Shown one piece after another: positions 54,761 to 63,900 of a DNA stretch of 64,000 nt. This DNA is from M3007 sp964646615 (GTDB lineage: Bacteria > Bacteroidota > Bacteroidia > Chitinophagales > Saprospiraceae): positions 1-64,000 of the forward strand of contig CAZYEV010000009.1 in NCBI GenBank assembly GCA_964646615.1, written 5' to 3'. The notes beneath the pieces were generated by a model. That model did not search any database and was not told the DNA's origin. It saw only the letters and a program-made list of their open reading frames with translations. The number at the start of each line of letters is the position of its first letter. Position 1 is the first letter of the stretch. The translations under genes were made by a program, and so were the position numbers.

Positions 54761-56104
54761 ATGCGCATATTTACTTCCTGGCAACTCTGGACATTAGGCC
54801 TCGCCCTGGCCTTTGCTTTTATCACAGGCTGCCGCTCCGACGCTTACAAAACACAGGCGGAAAACCCTGAACTGCTGCATCGGGGCATGCGGCGCATCAC
54901 CGACATCATGCGGCACGACATTTTCTCCCCGCCGGTGGCGTCGCGCATCTATGCCTATTCGGCCATAGCGGCCTATGAGGCGCTGCGGCCTGGCTACGAA
55001 GGCTATCGCTCGCTGGCAGGGCAGGTGAACGGCCTGTCGGACGTGCCCCAACCCGAAGCAGGCAAAGAGTATTGTTTCCCCCTGGCCTCCATCACGGCAC
55101 TGACCAAAGTAGGGCGCCACCTGGTTTTCTCAGAGGAGAGTATTGACGCGCTCAAGGACTCGATGCTCGCCGACTTCGCCCGCATGGACATCCCGCGCGA
55201 CGTCTATGACCGCTCGGTAGCTTACGGCGAGGCTGTAGCCGATCGCATCATTGCCTGGTCGAAGGGCGACAACTACGCCCAGACGCGCAGCCTGCCCAAA
55301 TTCACCATTGACGCCAAAAACCCCTCCCGATGGGTGCCTACGCCCCCGCAACACGCCGACGCACTGGAGCCACACTGGAAAACCATCCGACCCTGGACAC
55401 TCGACTCGGCCCGGCAGTTCAAACCCAACCCGCCCATTCCTTACAGCGAGGATAAGAACAGCCCATTTTACAAAGCGGCCATGGAAGTGTATGAGGTCAA
55501 TAAAAACCTCACCGACTTTGAGCGCGAAACCGCCCTGTACTGGGACTGCAACCCCTTCGAGATGACCACCGCAGGCCATCTCATGATAGCGCTCAAAAAA
55601 ATCAGCCCCACGGGCCACTGGGTCAATATCACCATGTACGCCTGCCGAAAGGCCAACGCCTCCCTCATTCAGGCGGCAGAGGCGTATGCTCTGGTCTCGC
55701 TGGCCATCGCCGATGGCTTCATCAGCTGCTGGGCCGAAAAGTACACCAGCGCGCTGCTGCGCCCCGAAACGTACATCAACCGGCACATTGACCCCGATTG
55801 GCGGCCCTTCATCGAAACACCGCCATTCCCGGAGCACACCAGCGGACACGCCACTATATCGGGCGCGGCAGCGACCATACTGACCCACCTTCTGGGCGAC
55901 AACTTCTCCTTCACCGACAGCACCGAAGTCGAGTTTGGCATGAAGCCGCGCACCTTCGCCTCCTTCTACGAGGCCTCCGACCAGGCCGCCATGAGCCGCC
56001 TCTATGGCGGCATTCACTACCGCCACGGCAACGAAAGTGGCCGCCTCAACGGACGCCAAATCGGTCAGTACGTGTGGGAAAAAGTGCGCTTGCGCGACCG
56101 ATAA
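54761..56104 (+). CDS. Vanadium-dependent haloperoxidase/PAP2-type phosphatase lipoprotein
   Basis: 447 residues. Lipoprotein signal ends FITGC, so it is probably anchored to the membrane and faces the periplasm or surface. The C-terminal half carries the vanadate/phosphate pocket: KYTSALLR (K327, R334), HTSGHATIS (S361-G362-H363) and SRLYGGIH (R413, H419). Spacing K-x6-R, SGH, R-x5-H matches vanadium chloroperoxidase and PAP2 enzymes. The long N-terminal helical half (HRGMRRITDIMRHDIFSPPVASRIYAYSAIAAYEAL) is typical of the Bacteroidota vHPO group. Whether it halogenates or is a phosphatase cannot be decided from sequence. A hairpin terminator is at 56339. Confidence 0.9.
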   Translation: MRIFTSWQLWTLGLALAFAFITGCRSDAYKTQAENPELLHRGMRRITDIMRHDIFSPPVASRIYAYSAIAAYEALRPGYEGYRSLAGQVNGLSDVPQPEAGKEYCFPLASITALTKVGRHLVFSEESIDALKDSMLADFARMDIPRDVYDRSVAYGEAVADRIIAWSKGDNYAQTRSLPKFTIDAKNPSRWVPTPPQHADALEPHWKTIRPWTLDSARQFKPNPPIPYSEDKNSPFYKAAMEVYEVNKNLTDFERETALYWDCNPFEMTTAGHLMIALKKISPTGHWVNITMYACRKANASLIQAAEAYALVSLAIADGFISCWAEKYTSALLRPETYINRHIDPDWRPFIETPPFPEHTSGHATISGAAATILTHLLGDNFSFTDSTEVEFGMKPRTFASFYEASDQAAMSRLYGGIHYRHGNESGRLNGRQIGQYVWEKVRLRDR

Positions 56105-56535
56105 ACCGCGCACAAAACGCTGTCCGAACGACCGCTATCTGTGGCCATGCCCACTCGGAGGCGGTGGCTGTTTCCCACTCAAAAAGGACAAACGCTGAGG
56201 CGGCTATCGGAAAAACTTAACGCTAACTTAAATGCAGCGTAATAATGCGTTTCGACAGAGAAACAAACCTTTGCTACTGTTGCCTCTTACCTTGTTGAAA
56301 AAGAGTTCAGTAGTTTAAAAGGTTAGGAATTGACTACGCCCGGCCGACGCAAGTTGTGCCGGGTTTTTTGTGTTGGAAAGAAAGGCAGAAGCAGAAGAGT
56401 ACGAGATGGAGACAGCCCGCTTAATGGGGCAGGCATTCAGCAAGTTATCAAAAGCGACAGCGATTGGCCAACAGCTTTTCAGCGCCAGCAAGACTGTTGG
56501 AAAATGGCGTGCATTTCTGCCTGTACGGCCATTTT
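56105..56535. other. 431-base intergenic region with a terminator and possible small RNA
   Basis: No protein recognised. From the left it holds about 160 bases without features, a near-consensus -7 element AACCTTTGC (56266-56274), a short structured stretch (GTAGT...ACTAC), then the terminator at 56339-56369. The following 165 bases up to the rhodanese stop show only small unsupported open frames. Confidence 0.4.
56339..56369 (+). terminator. GNRA-loop intrinsic terminator
   Basis: CCCGGC (56339-56344) pairs with GCCGGG (56358-56363). Inside, CGAC and GTTG pair around a GCAA tetraloop, with one bulged T. Six T follow. It lies 235 bases after the haloperoxidase stop. It may end that transcript or a short RNA starting at about 56280. 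Confidence 0.85.
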
Positions 56536-57042
56536 TCACTTTCCATACACCTTTTTCCCGCGCCGGAGCCAGACGCCCCAGGTTCGGTCGTAGGCGTGGA
56601 CTTCTTCCGTAGGGCCGGCAGCATTGTACACCGGATTTCCAGCATTGACCCACTCAAAGATGCCGCCGTAGAGGTTCCAGACCTTTGTGAAGCCGGCGGC
56701 CAGCAGCTGCTCGGCGATTTTTTCGCTTCGATAGCCTACGGAGCAATAGACGACAATGGGCGTGTTTTTGTCCACGTCTTTCAGACGTGCCAGGTCGAAG
56801 GTCTCGTAGCCAACCCAGCGCGCCTGGGCGATGTGGCTTACCTCATATTCACGGGCCTCGCGCGCATCCAAAAAAAGATACTGAGAGGCCTCTACAGCTG
56901 CCTGGGAGACGCCTATTTCGGGCACACTATGGCTAAGCAGTGTGCGCAGGAGTGTTCGATACGCTCCGCTCTGTACCTGGCCGCAGCCGGCGACTGCTAC
57001 TAAAAGCAGCCCGCCGGCCACGATAGACTTTTTAATTCTCAT
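56536..57042 (-). CDS. Rhodanese-domain lipoprotein
   Basis: 168 residues from the ATG at 57042. Lipoprotein signal MRIKKSIVAGGLLLVAVAGC (Cys20), then a single rhodanese domain: FLDAREAREYEVSHIAQARWVGYETFDL, and the active-site loop VVYCSVGYRSEKIAEQLLAAGFTKVWNLYGGIFEWVNAG with the persulfide-forming Cys of YCSVGYRS. A likely envelope sulfurtransferase or redox protein. A TTG-initiated frame reaches 57249 but crosses a terminator, so it is not used. AGAACTTTGC just upstream (8 bases from the ATG) is a weak -7 match. Confidence 0.9.
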   Translation of the reverse strand: MRIKKSIVAGGLLLVAVAGCGQVQSGAYRTLLRTLLSHSVPEIGVSQAAVEASQYLFLDAREAREYEVSHIAQARWVGYETFDLARLKDVDKNTPIVVYCSVGYRSEKIAEQLLAAGFTKVWNLYGGIFEWVNAGNPVYNAAGPTEEVHAYDRTWGVWLRRGKKVYGK

Positions 57043-57280
57043 AAGATGCGGCAAAGTTCTGCCAGGAGAGCGATTAAAATGCCAGGTGTACGAGAAAACA
57101 CCGCAGCGGCTGGGAGGATTCAAACTGTTTTGGCAACACAAAGGGGCCAAAACCTTGTATAGAAGGGGGAAACCGGAGTAAACGCCGAGGGCGAGGGCCG
57201 AGTAGATGTAAAAAATCCTACTGCCAACTACGAGCAGTAGGAAAATCAAAACATACTATGAGAAAACTGGAACAAAGATA
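57043..57280 (-). ncRNA. Candidate short RNA/leader between prs and the rhodanese gene
   Basis: The minus strand has a perfect -7 element, TATCTTTGT (57280-57272). About 30 bases later the hairpin TCCTACTGC / GCAGTAGGA (57242-57216) with a 9-base loop is followed by six T (57215-57210). A transcript from this promoter would be about 57 bases if stopped here. Read-through would give a leader of about 220 bases for the rhodanese gene. The hairpin also serves as the prs terminator. Confidence 0.35.
57210..57242 (-). terminator. Intrinsic terminator downstream of prs
   Basis: Nine-base-pair stem TCCTACTGC/GCAGTAGGA with loop, then TTTTTT on the minus strand. It lies 90 bases after the prs stop and upstream of the rhodanese gene. 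Confidence 0.8.
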
Positions 57281-57331
57281 AGGGCGGCCATTTTCGGCCC
57301 ACAAGCACCATTTACGGAACGGCGGGATTTT

Positions 57332-58291
57332 TCAAGGAAGCGGCGGATTTGCCGGGTTTTTCCAGTGGTAGAGGGCTGCGATGGATTTGTGTTCGACGGT
57401 GTTTCGGATGGCTCTGGAGAAGAGTTTGGCCGTCGAGAGCACTTTGATTTTGCTGCAGTTTTTCTTCAGCGGAATGGTATCGCAGACGATGAGTTGGGTG
57501 AGTTGAGATTTTTCGATGTTTTCGTAGGCCTTGCCTGAAAGCACCGGGTGGGTGCAGATGGCGCGCACGGAGCGGGCGCCTTTACCGATGAGGGCGTCGG
57601 CGGCTTTGCAAAGGGTGCCGGCAGTATCTACTAAGTCATCTACGATGATGACGTCAGCGCCGCTGACGTCGCCGATGACGGTGATGGACTCGACCTGATT
57701 GGCGCGTGAGCGGTACTTGTCGCAGATGACGAGATCGCGTTTGAAGTGTTTGGAGAATTCACGAGCGCGTTTGACGCCACCCACGTCGGGGCTGGCAAAG
57801 ACGACGTTAGAGAGGTCAATGTTGCTTTCCAGATAGGGGATGTAGATGGCTTCGGAGCGGAGGTGATCCACCGGGATGTCGAAGAAGCCCTGTACCTGGT
57901 CGGCGTGCAGGTCCATGGTCATGATGCGGTTGGCGCCGGCGGTGGTCAGCAGGTTGGCGATGAGTTTGGCGCTGATGGGCACGCGGGGCATATCCTTGCG
58001 ATCCTGGCGGGCATAGCCAAAGTACGGGATGACCGCCGTGATGTACCCAGCTGAGGCGCGTCGGGCGGCATCAATGCACAGCAGCAGCTCCATCAGGTTG
58101 TCGTGTGGCGGATGGGTGCTCTGGATGAAAAAGACAAAGGCACCGCGCACGCTTTCCTGGATGATGGGCTGCATTTCGCCGTCGCTAAAGCGGTTGAGCA
58201 CTTTCTGACCCAGTGGCTCGTCGTAATAGAAAGCGATTTCCTGGGCTAATTTCTCGGAGGCCGAACAGGCAAAAAGTTTGACTTCAGGCAT
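57332..58291 (-). CDS. prs: Ribose-phosphate pyrophosphokinase
   Basis: Makes PRPP from ribose-5-phosphate and ATP for purine, pyrimidine, His, Trp and NAD synthesis. 319 residues from the ATG at 58291; the frame is open further but a promoter lies upstream of this ATG. Seen: NRFSDGEMQPIIQESVRG, FFIQSTHPPHDNLMELLLCIDAARRASA, PYFGYARQDRK, DLHADQVQGFFDIPVDHL, and the PRPP loop VIIVDDLVDTAGTLCKAADAL. It is divergent from the aminotransferase gene and shares its promoter region. Confidence 0.97.
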   Translation of the reverse strand: MPEVKLFACSASEKLAQEIAFYYDEPLGQKVLNRFSDGEMQPIIQESVRGAFVFFIQSTHPPHDNLMELLLCIDAARRASAGYITAVIPYFGYARQDRKDMPRVPISAKLIANLLTTAGANRIMTMDLHADQVQGFFDIPVDHLRSEAIYIPYLESNIDLSNVVFASPDVGGVKRAREFSKHFKRDLVICDKYRSRANQVESITVIGDVSGADVIIVDDLVDTAGTLCKAADALIGKGARSVRAICTHPVLSGKAYENIEKSQLTQLIVCDTIPLKKNCSKIKVLSTAKLFSRAIRNTVEHKSIAALYHWKNPANPPLP

Positions 58292-58360
58292 GGTGTTGCC
58301 AGCGTAGGGTGGGTTGGGTGGTTCGGAGTGGTGAATCTGCAAGCGCTCGCTAAATTTTCG

Positions 58361-58394
58361 GCAAAAGTACGTCGGCAGCAATGGCTACTTTTGC
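58361..58394. promoter_or_regulatory. Divergent promoters for prs and the aminotransferase gene
   Basis: GCAAAAGTA (58361-58369; minus strand TACTTTTGC) and TACTTTTGC (58386-58394; plus strand) are two perfect -7 elements 16 bases apart in opposite directions, forming an inverted repeat. The plus-strand leader to 58408 is about 10 bases, the minus leader to prs about 65. Confidence 0.65.
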
Positions 58395-58407
58395 CCGAAG
58401 GCAAAAA

Positions 58408-59916
58408 ATGTTCACTGCTATGGGCGTTCGTTTAGAAGCGTATTTCCAACCCTTTCGACAGAACATCATCGGCATACGCCACCGCATCCGCACTCCTTAC
58501 GGCGAAAAGCCGCTCGTCTATGCCGATTGGATCGCCAGCGGGCGCCTCTATGGCCCTATCGAAGAGTGCCTCAGCCAGCGCATTGGGGCCTACATGGCCA
58601 ACACCCACACGGAGACAAACCTGACCGGAAGCCTCATGACCCAGGCCTATCATACGGCCCAGCAGATCATCAAACGCCATGTAAATGCTAACGAAGGCGA
58701 CGCACTCATCGCCGCCTATTCGGGCATGACGGGCGTGGTGAATAAGCTCCAGCGCATGCTCGGCCTGCGCATCCACGAGCGCTTCCAGGAACGCATCCAC
58801 TTCCGGCCCGAAGAGCGACCAGTGGTCTTCTGCACCCACATGGAACACCACAGCAACCAGACCTCCTGGTTAGAAACCATTTGCGATGTGATCATCATCC
58901 CGCCCGATGAAAATGGCCACATGAACTTGCGCCATCTGGAGCAACTGCTCCGCCAGTACCACAACCGCCCGCTCAAAATTGCCGCCATCACTTCGGGCAG
59001 TAACGTTACGGGCATCCTGACACCTTACCACGAAACGGCAGCCCTCATGCACCGACACGGCGGCTACTGTTTCGTGGACTTCGCCTGCACAGCCCCTTAT
59101 ATTGACATTAACATGCACCCCGCCGACCCGCTGAAACAATTGGATGCCATCTATTTCTCCCCCCACAAATTCCTCGGCGGTCCGGGCACTCCCGGCGTAT
59201 TGGTGTTCAATAAAGCCCTTTACCACAATCGCGTACCCGACAACCCAGGTGGCGGCACTGTCCTGTGGACGAACCCGTGGGGCGGCCACCACTACATCGA
59301 AGACATCGAAGTGCGCGAAGACGGGGGCACCCCGCCCATCCTCCAGACCATCAAAGCCGCCTTGGCCATCCGCCTCAAAGAGCAAATGGGCACCGAGCAC
59401 ATCCTGGAACGCGAACACGAACTGCTCGAAACCTTCTGGCGCGAAACCGACGACCTGCCCTGGCTCAATGTGCTGGAACGCCAGAACGAACACCGTATCG
59501 GCGTGGTCTCCTTCACTATCGAAGGGCTGCACTACAACCTCGCCGTCAAGCTGCTCAACGACCGTTACGGCATCCAGGTGCGCGGCGGATGTGCCTGCGC
59601 CGGCACTTACGGGCATTTCCTTTTCGGCATCTCTCAAGAGCGCTCCTGCGAAATCGTCAGCAAAATTGACGCCGGCGACCTCAGCGAAAAGCCCGGATGG
59701 GTGCGCCTCTCGCTGCATCCTACCATGACCGACGCCGAACTCCATTACATCATCAGCGCCCTCAAAGACATCGGCCAAAACCACCACCGCTACGCCCGCG
59801 AATACGAAATTGACCTCAAACACGGCCAATTCCGACACCAAAACGAACGGCCCGAAGACACAGAAGCCATCGTGCGTCAGTGGCTGGATTGCCCGAAAAT
59901 AGAGGTACCGGTGTAA
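58408..59916 (+). CDS. Class V aminotransferase-fold PLP enzyme (cysteine desulfurase-like)
   Basis: 502 residues from the ATG at 58408; an in-frame ATG at 58381 lies inside the promoter. PLP enzyme fold: YADWIASGRLYGPIEE, THTETNLTGSLMTQAYHTAQQIIKRHVNANEG, VFCTHMEHHSNQTSW, FVDFACTAPYIDINM, and the PLP-lysine loop AIYFSPHKFLGGPGTPGVLVF. A Cys-rich loop (RGGCACAGTYGH) and a 70-residue C-terminal extension differ from SufS/IscS. Related Bacteroidota proteins are annotated as aminotransferases or selenocysteine lyases. The reaction is undetermined. Confidence 0.9.
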   Translation: MFTAMGVRLEAYFQPFRQNIIGIRHRIRTPYGEKPLVYADWIASGRLYGPIEECLSQRIGAYMANTHTETNLTGSLMTQAYHTAQQIIKRHVNANEGDALIAAYSGMTGVVNKLQRMLGLRIHERFQERIHFRPEERPVVFCTHMEHHSNQTSWLETICDVIIIPPDENGHMNLRHLEQLLRQYHNRPLKIAAITSGSNVTGILTPYHETAALMHRHGGYCFVDFACTAPYIDINMHPADPLKQLDAIYFSPHKFLGGPGTPGVLVFNKALYHNRVPDNPGGGTVLWTNPWGGHHYIEDIEVREDGGTPPILQTIKAALAIRLKEQMGTEHILEREHELLETFWRETDDLPWLNVLERQNEHRIGVVSFTIEGLHYNLAVKLLNDRYGIQVRGGCACAGTYGHFLFGISQERSCEIVSKIDAGDLSEKPGWVRLSLHPTMTDAELHYIISALKDIGQNHHRYAREYEIDLKHGQFRHQNERPEDTEAIVRQWLDCPKIEVPV

Positions 59917-59940
59917 CTGCCGAACAAGTCAGGCAGTTAC
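59913..59940. terminator. Perfect hairpin spanning both convergent stop codons
   Basis: GTAACTGCC (59913-59921) and GGCAGTTAC (59932-59940) form a 9-bp stem with a 10-base loop. The left arm contains the aminotransferase stop (TAA) and the right arm the ftsY stop. There is no long T run on either strand, so it is a weak bidirectional terminator or RNA-stabilising structure. Confidence 0.5.
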
Positions 59941-60893
59941 GGGGCAAAAAGCGCGTCCACGAACGCTTTTTTATTGAAAATCTGGAGCTGATCTACGCGC
60001 TCGCCCACGCCAATATAGCGAATGGGCACTTTGAGCTGGTCGCTGATGCCAATGACAACGCCACCTTTGGCCGTACCGTCTAATTTGGTCAAGGCCAGCG
60101 CCGTGATGGGGGCGACCTCCGTGAAATGGCGGGCCTGCTCGAAGGCGTTCTGGCCCGTAGAGGCATCGAGCACGAGCAAAATGTCGTGCGGAGCGCCAGG
60201 GAGTTTTTTCTCGATGGAACGGCGGATTTTGCCCAGCTCCTGCATCAGGTTGGCTTTGTTGTGCAGGCGCCCAGCGGTGTCAATGATGGCCACATCGCAG
60301 CCGTTGTTGAGGGCGTACTGGACGGTCTCATAAGCCACAGCGCCCGGGTCGGCATTCATGCCCTTGCTGAAGAAATCGCAGCCGGCGCGCTCGGCCCAGA
60401 TCTTGAGCTGATCCACAGCGGCGGCGCGGAAGGTGTCGGCAGCGCCAAGCACCACCTTGTGGCCGCGCTGAGTGAATTGGGCGGCCAGCTTGCCAATGGT
60501 AGTTGTCTTGCCTACGCCATTGACGCCAATAACGAGCAGGACGTAAGGACGCTGGTCGGTAGGCAAGTCGAAATCCTCGACGTCCGGAGTGTTGTTATCG
60601 GAGAGCATCTGCACGATTTCATCGCGCAGGAGTGAGTGCAACTCGTTAGTGCTCAGATACTTATCGCGTGCCACACGGGCTTCGAGGCGTTCGATAATTT
60701 TCACGGTGGTTTCCAGACCTACATCGGCGCTGATGAGGGCGGCTTCGATTTCATCGAGTACCTCATCGTCCACGGTGCTTTTGCCGGCGACGGCGCGGGT
60801 AATTTTGCCAAAGAAGCTCTCCTTTGTCTTTTCTAAGCCTTTGTCGAGGTCGGCTTTTTTTTCGCGGTTGAAGAATTTGTCGAAGAAGCCCAT
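59937..60893 (-). CDS. ftsY: Signal recognition particle receptor FtsY
   Basis: 318 residues from the ATG at 60893 (MGFFDKFFNREKK). NG domain only, with a short charged A-region: N domain KTKESFFGKITRAVAGK..., G1 GVNGVGKTTTIGKLA, ADTFRAAAVDQLKIW, IDTAGRLHNKANLMQELGKI and TKLDGTAKGGVVIGI. It docks SRP-ribosome complexes at the membrane. It sits 62 bases downstream of secA on the same strand, placing two secretion genes together. Confidence 0.97.
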   Translation of the reverse strand: MGFFDKFFNREKKADLDKGLEKTKESFFGKITRAVAGKSTVDDEVLDEIEAALISADVGLETTVKIIERLEARVARDKYLSTNELHSLLRDEIVQMLSDNNTPDVEDFDLPTDQRPYVLLVIGVNGVGKTTTIGKLAAQFTQRGHKVVLGAADTFRAAAVDQLKIWAERAGCDFFSKGMNADPGAVAYETVQYALNNGCDVAIIDTAGRLHNKANLMQELGKIRRSIEKKLPGAPHDILLVLDASTGQNAFEQARHFTEVAPITALALTKLDGTAKGGVVIGISDQLKVPIRYIGVGERVDQLQIFNKKAFVDALFAP

Positions 60894-60955
60894 GGTTGGG
60901 TGGTGTGATGGTATTTGGCGGGTACTTTTGGCCAAACAAGTTTGGCGGTTACGGG

Positions 60956-63900
60956 TTACCGGCCGTGGCAGTTTTTATATTTTTTACCGCTGCCGCAGGG
61001 GCAGGGGTCGTTTCTTCCGACGGAAGGCTGGCGGACGACAGGCTGTGGCCGGACGGTTGGGCGCTGGCCGGCTTCGAGGGCGGCGCGCTGGGCGGCGCGC
61101 TGCGTTTCGGTCATGGTCTCCTCTACGGGGCGCCGGTTGGTCATCATGCGCATGCGGTTAAGGGCGGCCTGTTGTTGGCGCCGGGCTTCTTCGCGCCGGG
61201 CCTGTTCCATCTGTTGCTCGTCGGGCAGCATGAGCTGGCCTTTGAGGAGGAACGCGGTTACCTGCGAGTTGATCTGACCGATGAGGGCCTCGAAGAGCTT
61301 GTAGGCCTCCATTTTGTAGATGACGAGCGGGTCTTTTTGCTCGAAGGAGGCGCCTTGTACGGAGTCTTTGAGGTCGTCAATATTGCGCAGGTGTTCTTTC
61401 CAGGCTTCGTCTATGATGGCTAAGGTGGCTACCTTTTCGATGTCGTGCATGATGCTTTTGCCCTGGGTTCGGATGGCCTCTTCGATGTCCACACTGATAT
61501 TGAGGCCCATGCCTTCGTTGGTGAAAGGCACGAGGACGCGCTTGTAGCGGTCGCCTTCGCGGGCATACACGTCGCGGATGAGCGGCAGCAGGCGTTCGGA
61601 GATTTGCTGGCGCTTGAGGGCATAGAGGTCAAAGACTTGCTGCTGGAAGGTGGCGATGACGGTCTCTTCGCGTTCGCTTTTGAACCACAGCGGGTCCATT
61701 TCCGGGTCCACGCCAATGAGGCGGATGGAGTCTAATCGGAAGGTTTCGAAGTCGCCCACTTCGCGGTGCACCTGGACAAGCTCGGCGGTGATGGCTAAAA
61801 AGGCGTTGTTGATGTCCACCGAGAGGCGGTCGCCGAAGAGGGCGTTGCGGCGTTTTTTGTAGATGGCCTCGCGCTGGATATTCATCACGTCGTCGTACTC
61901 GAGCAGGCGCTTGCGGATGCCGAAGTTGTTTTCTTCGACGCGCTTTTGAGCGCGTTCGATGGACTTGGTAACCATGGGGTGCTGGATGACGTCGCCCTCT
62001 TTGTGGCCCATTTTGTCCATGAGGCTGGCAATGCGCTCGCTCTGGAACAGGCGCATGAGAGTGTCTTCTAAGGAGACGAAGAACTGCGACGAGCCCGGGT
62101 CGCCCTGGCGGCCGGCGCGTCCGCGCAGCTGGCGGTCTACGCGGCGGCTTTCGTGGCGCTCGGTGCCGATGATGGCCAGGCCACCCGCTTCTTTGACACC
62201 GGGGCCGAGTTTGATGTCGGTACCGCGACCGGCCATGTTGGTGGCAATGGTAACCTTGCCGGCCAGACCTGCCTCGGCGACGATTTCGGCCTCGCGCTGG
62301 TGTTGCTTGGCATTCAGCACGTTGTGCTCAATGCCGCGCAGGCGCAACATGCGAGAGAGCAGCTCGGAAATTTCAACCGAGGTGGTGCCGACCAGTACCG
62401 GGCGCCCGGCATTGCGCAGGCGGACGATTTCCTCGATGACGGCATTGAACTTCTCGCGCGCTGTTTTGAATACCAGGTCGTCCTTGTCTTCGCGGATGAC
62501 CTTGCGGTTGGTCGGGATGACGACGACGTCCAGCTTGTAGATGTCCCAGAACTCTTTGGCTTCCGTCTCAGCGGTACCGGTCATACCCGCCAGCTTGTGG
62601 TACATGCGGAAGTAGTTCTGAAGCGTGATGGTGGCGTAGGTCTGGGTGATTTCACCCACTTTGACGTTTTCTTTGGCCTCTAAAGCCTGGTGCAGGCCGT
62701 CGGAATAGCGGCGGCCTTCCATGACGCGGCCCGTTTGTTCGTCCACAATCTTGACCTCGCCTTCGGGCGTTACGATGTACTCGTTGTCTTTCTCAAAAAG
62801 GGCGTAGGCTTTGAGCAATTGCTGTACGGCATGGATGCGGCGGCTCTTAACGCCGTAGTCCTGAGAGAGGCGCTCTTTGGCTTCTGCCTTTTCGGCAGGC
62901 GATAGGCCAGGGTTGTTGTCAATATTGACCAATTCGGAGCCGATGTCGGGCAGGACGAAAAAGTTCGGGTCGTTGTTGAAGCGGCTCAGGAAGTCCAGCC
63001 CTTTGTCGGTGAGTTCGACGCTGCGGTTTTTTTCGTCAATGTGGAAGAGCAGCTCGCGGTCCACTTCGGGCATGCGCTTGCTGTTTTCCTGCATGTAGTA
63101 GTCTTCGGTTTTTTGCAGGAGCACTTTGACGCCTTCTTCGCTGAGGAATTTGATGAGCGGGCGGTATTTGGGCAGGGCGCGGTGGGCGCGCAGCAGGGGC
63201 AAGCCGGCACCGCCTTCTTCGTAGCCGAGTTGGCCGGCGTTGAATAGTTTGCGGGCTTCGCTAAGGAACTGGTTGGCCAGCCGGATTTGCTCTTCGTACA
63301 GGCGTTTGACGGTGGGGTTGAGGTCTACGTATTCCTGATCTTCCAGCCCGCGCGTGACGGGGCCAGAGATGATGAGGGGCGTTCGGGCTTCGTCAATGAG
63401 CACGGAGTCCACTTCGTCCACGATGGCGTAGTGGTGTTTGCGCTGCACGAGTTCGTCGGCGCTGATGACCATGTTGTCGCGCAGGTAGTCGAAGCCAAAT
63501 TCGGCATTGGTGCCGAAAGTGATGTCGCACTGGTAAGCGCGCACGCGCTCAGGCGAGTGGGGGCGGTATTTGTCAATGCAGTCCACCGTCAGGAGGAGGA
63601 ACTCGTAGATAGGGCCCACCCACTCCTGGTCGCGGCGAGCCAGATAGTCGTTGACGGTTACGACGTGGACGCCCTGTCCCGACAGGCCGTTGAGGTAGGC
63701 AGGCAGGGTGGCTACCAGGGTTTTGCCCTCGCCGGTAGCCATTTCAGCGATTTTACCCTCGTGCAAGACGATACCGCCGATGAGCTGCACGTCGTAGTGC
63801 ACCATGTTCCATACGATATCGCCTCCGGCAGCTACCCAGCGGTTTTTCCAGATGGCTCTATCGCCTTCGATGCGCACATAGGTTTTGCCCGGCTGGGCGG

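Noticed and set aside
56536..57249. 237-residue version of the rhodanese gene starting with TTG at 57249
   Set aside because: The extra N-terminus would cross a strong terminator and lacks conservation; the internal ATG at 57042 gives a clean lipoprotein signal.
58870..59841. 323-residue frame antisense to the aminotransferase
   Set aside because: Shadow of the conserved PLP enzyme frame; hydrophobic/Val-rich with no family.
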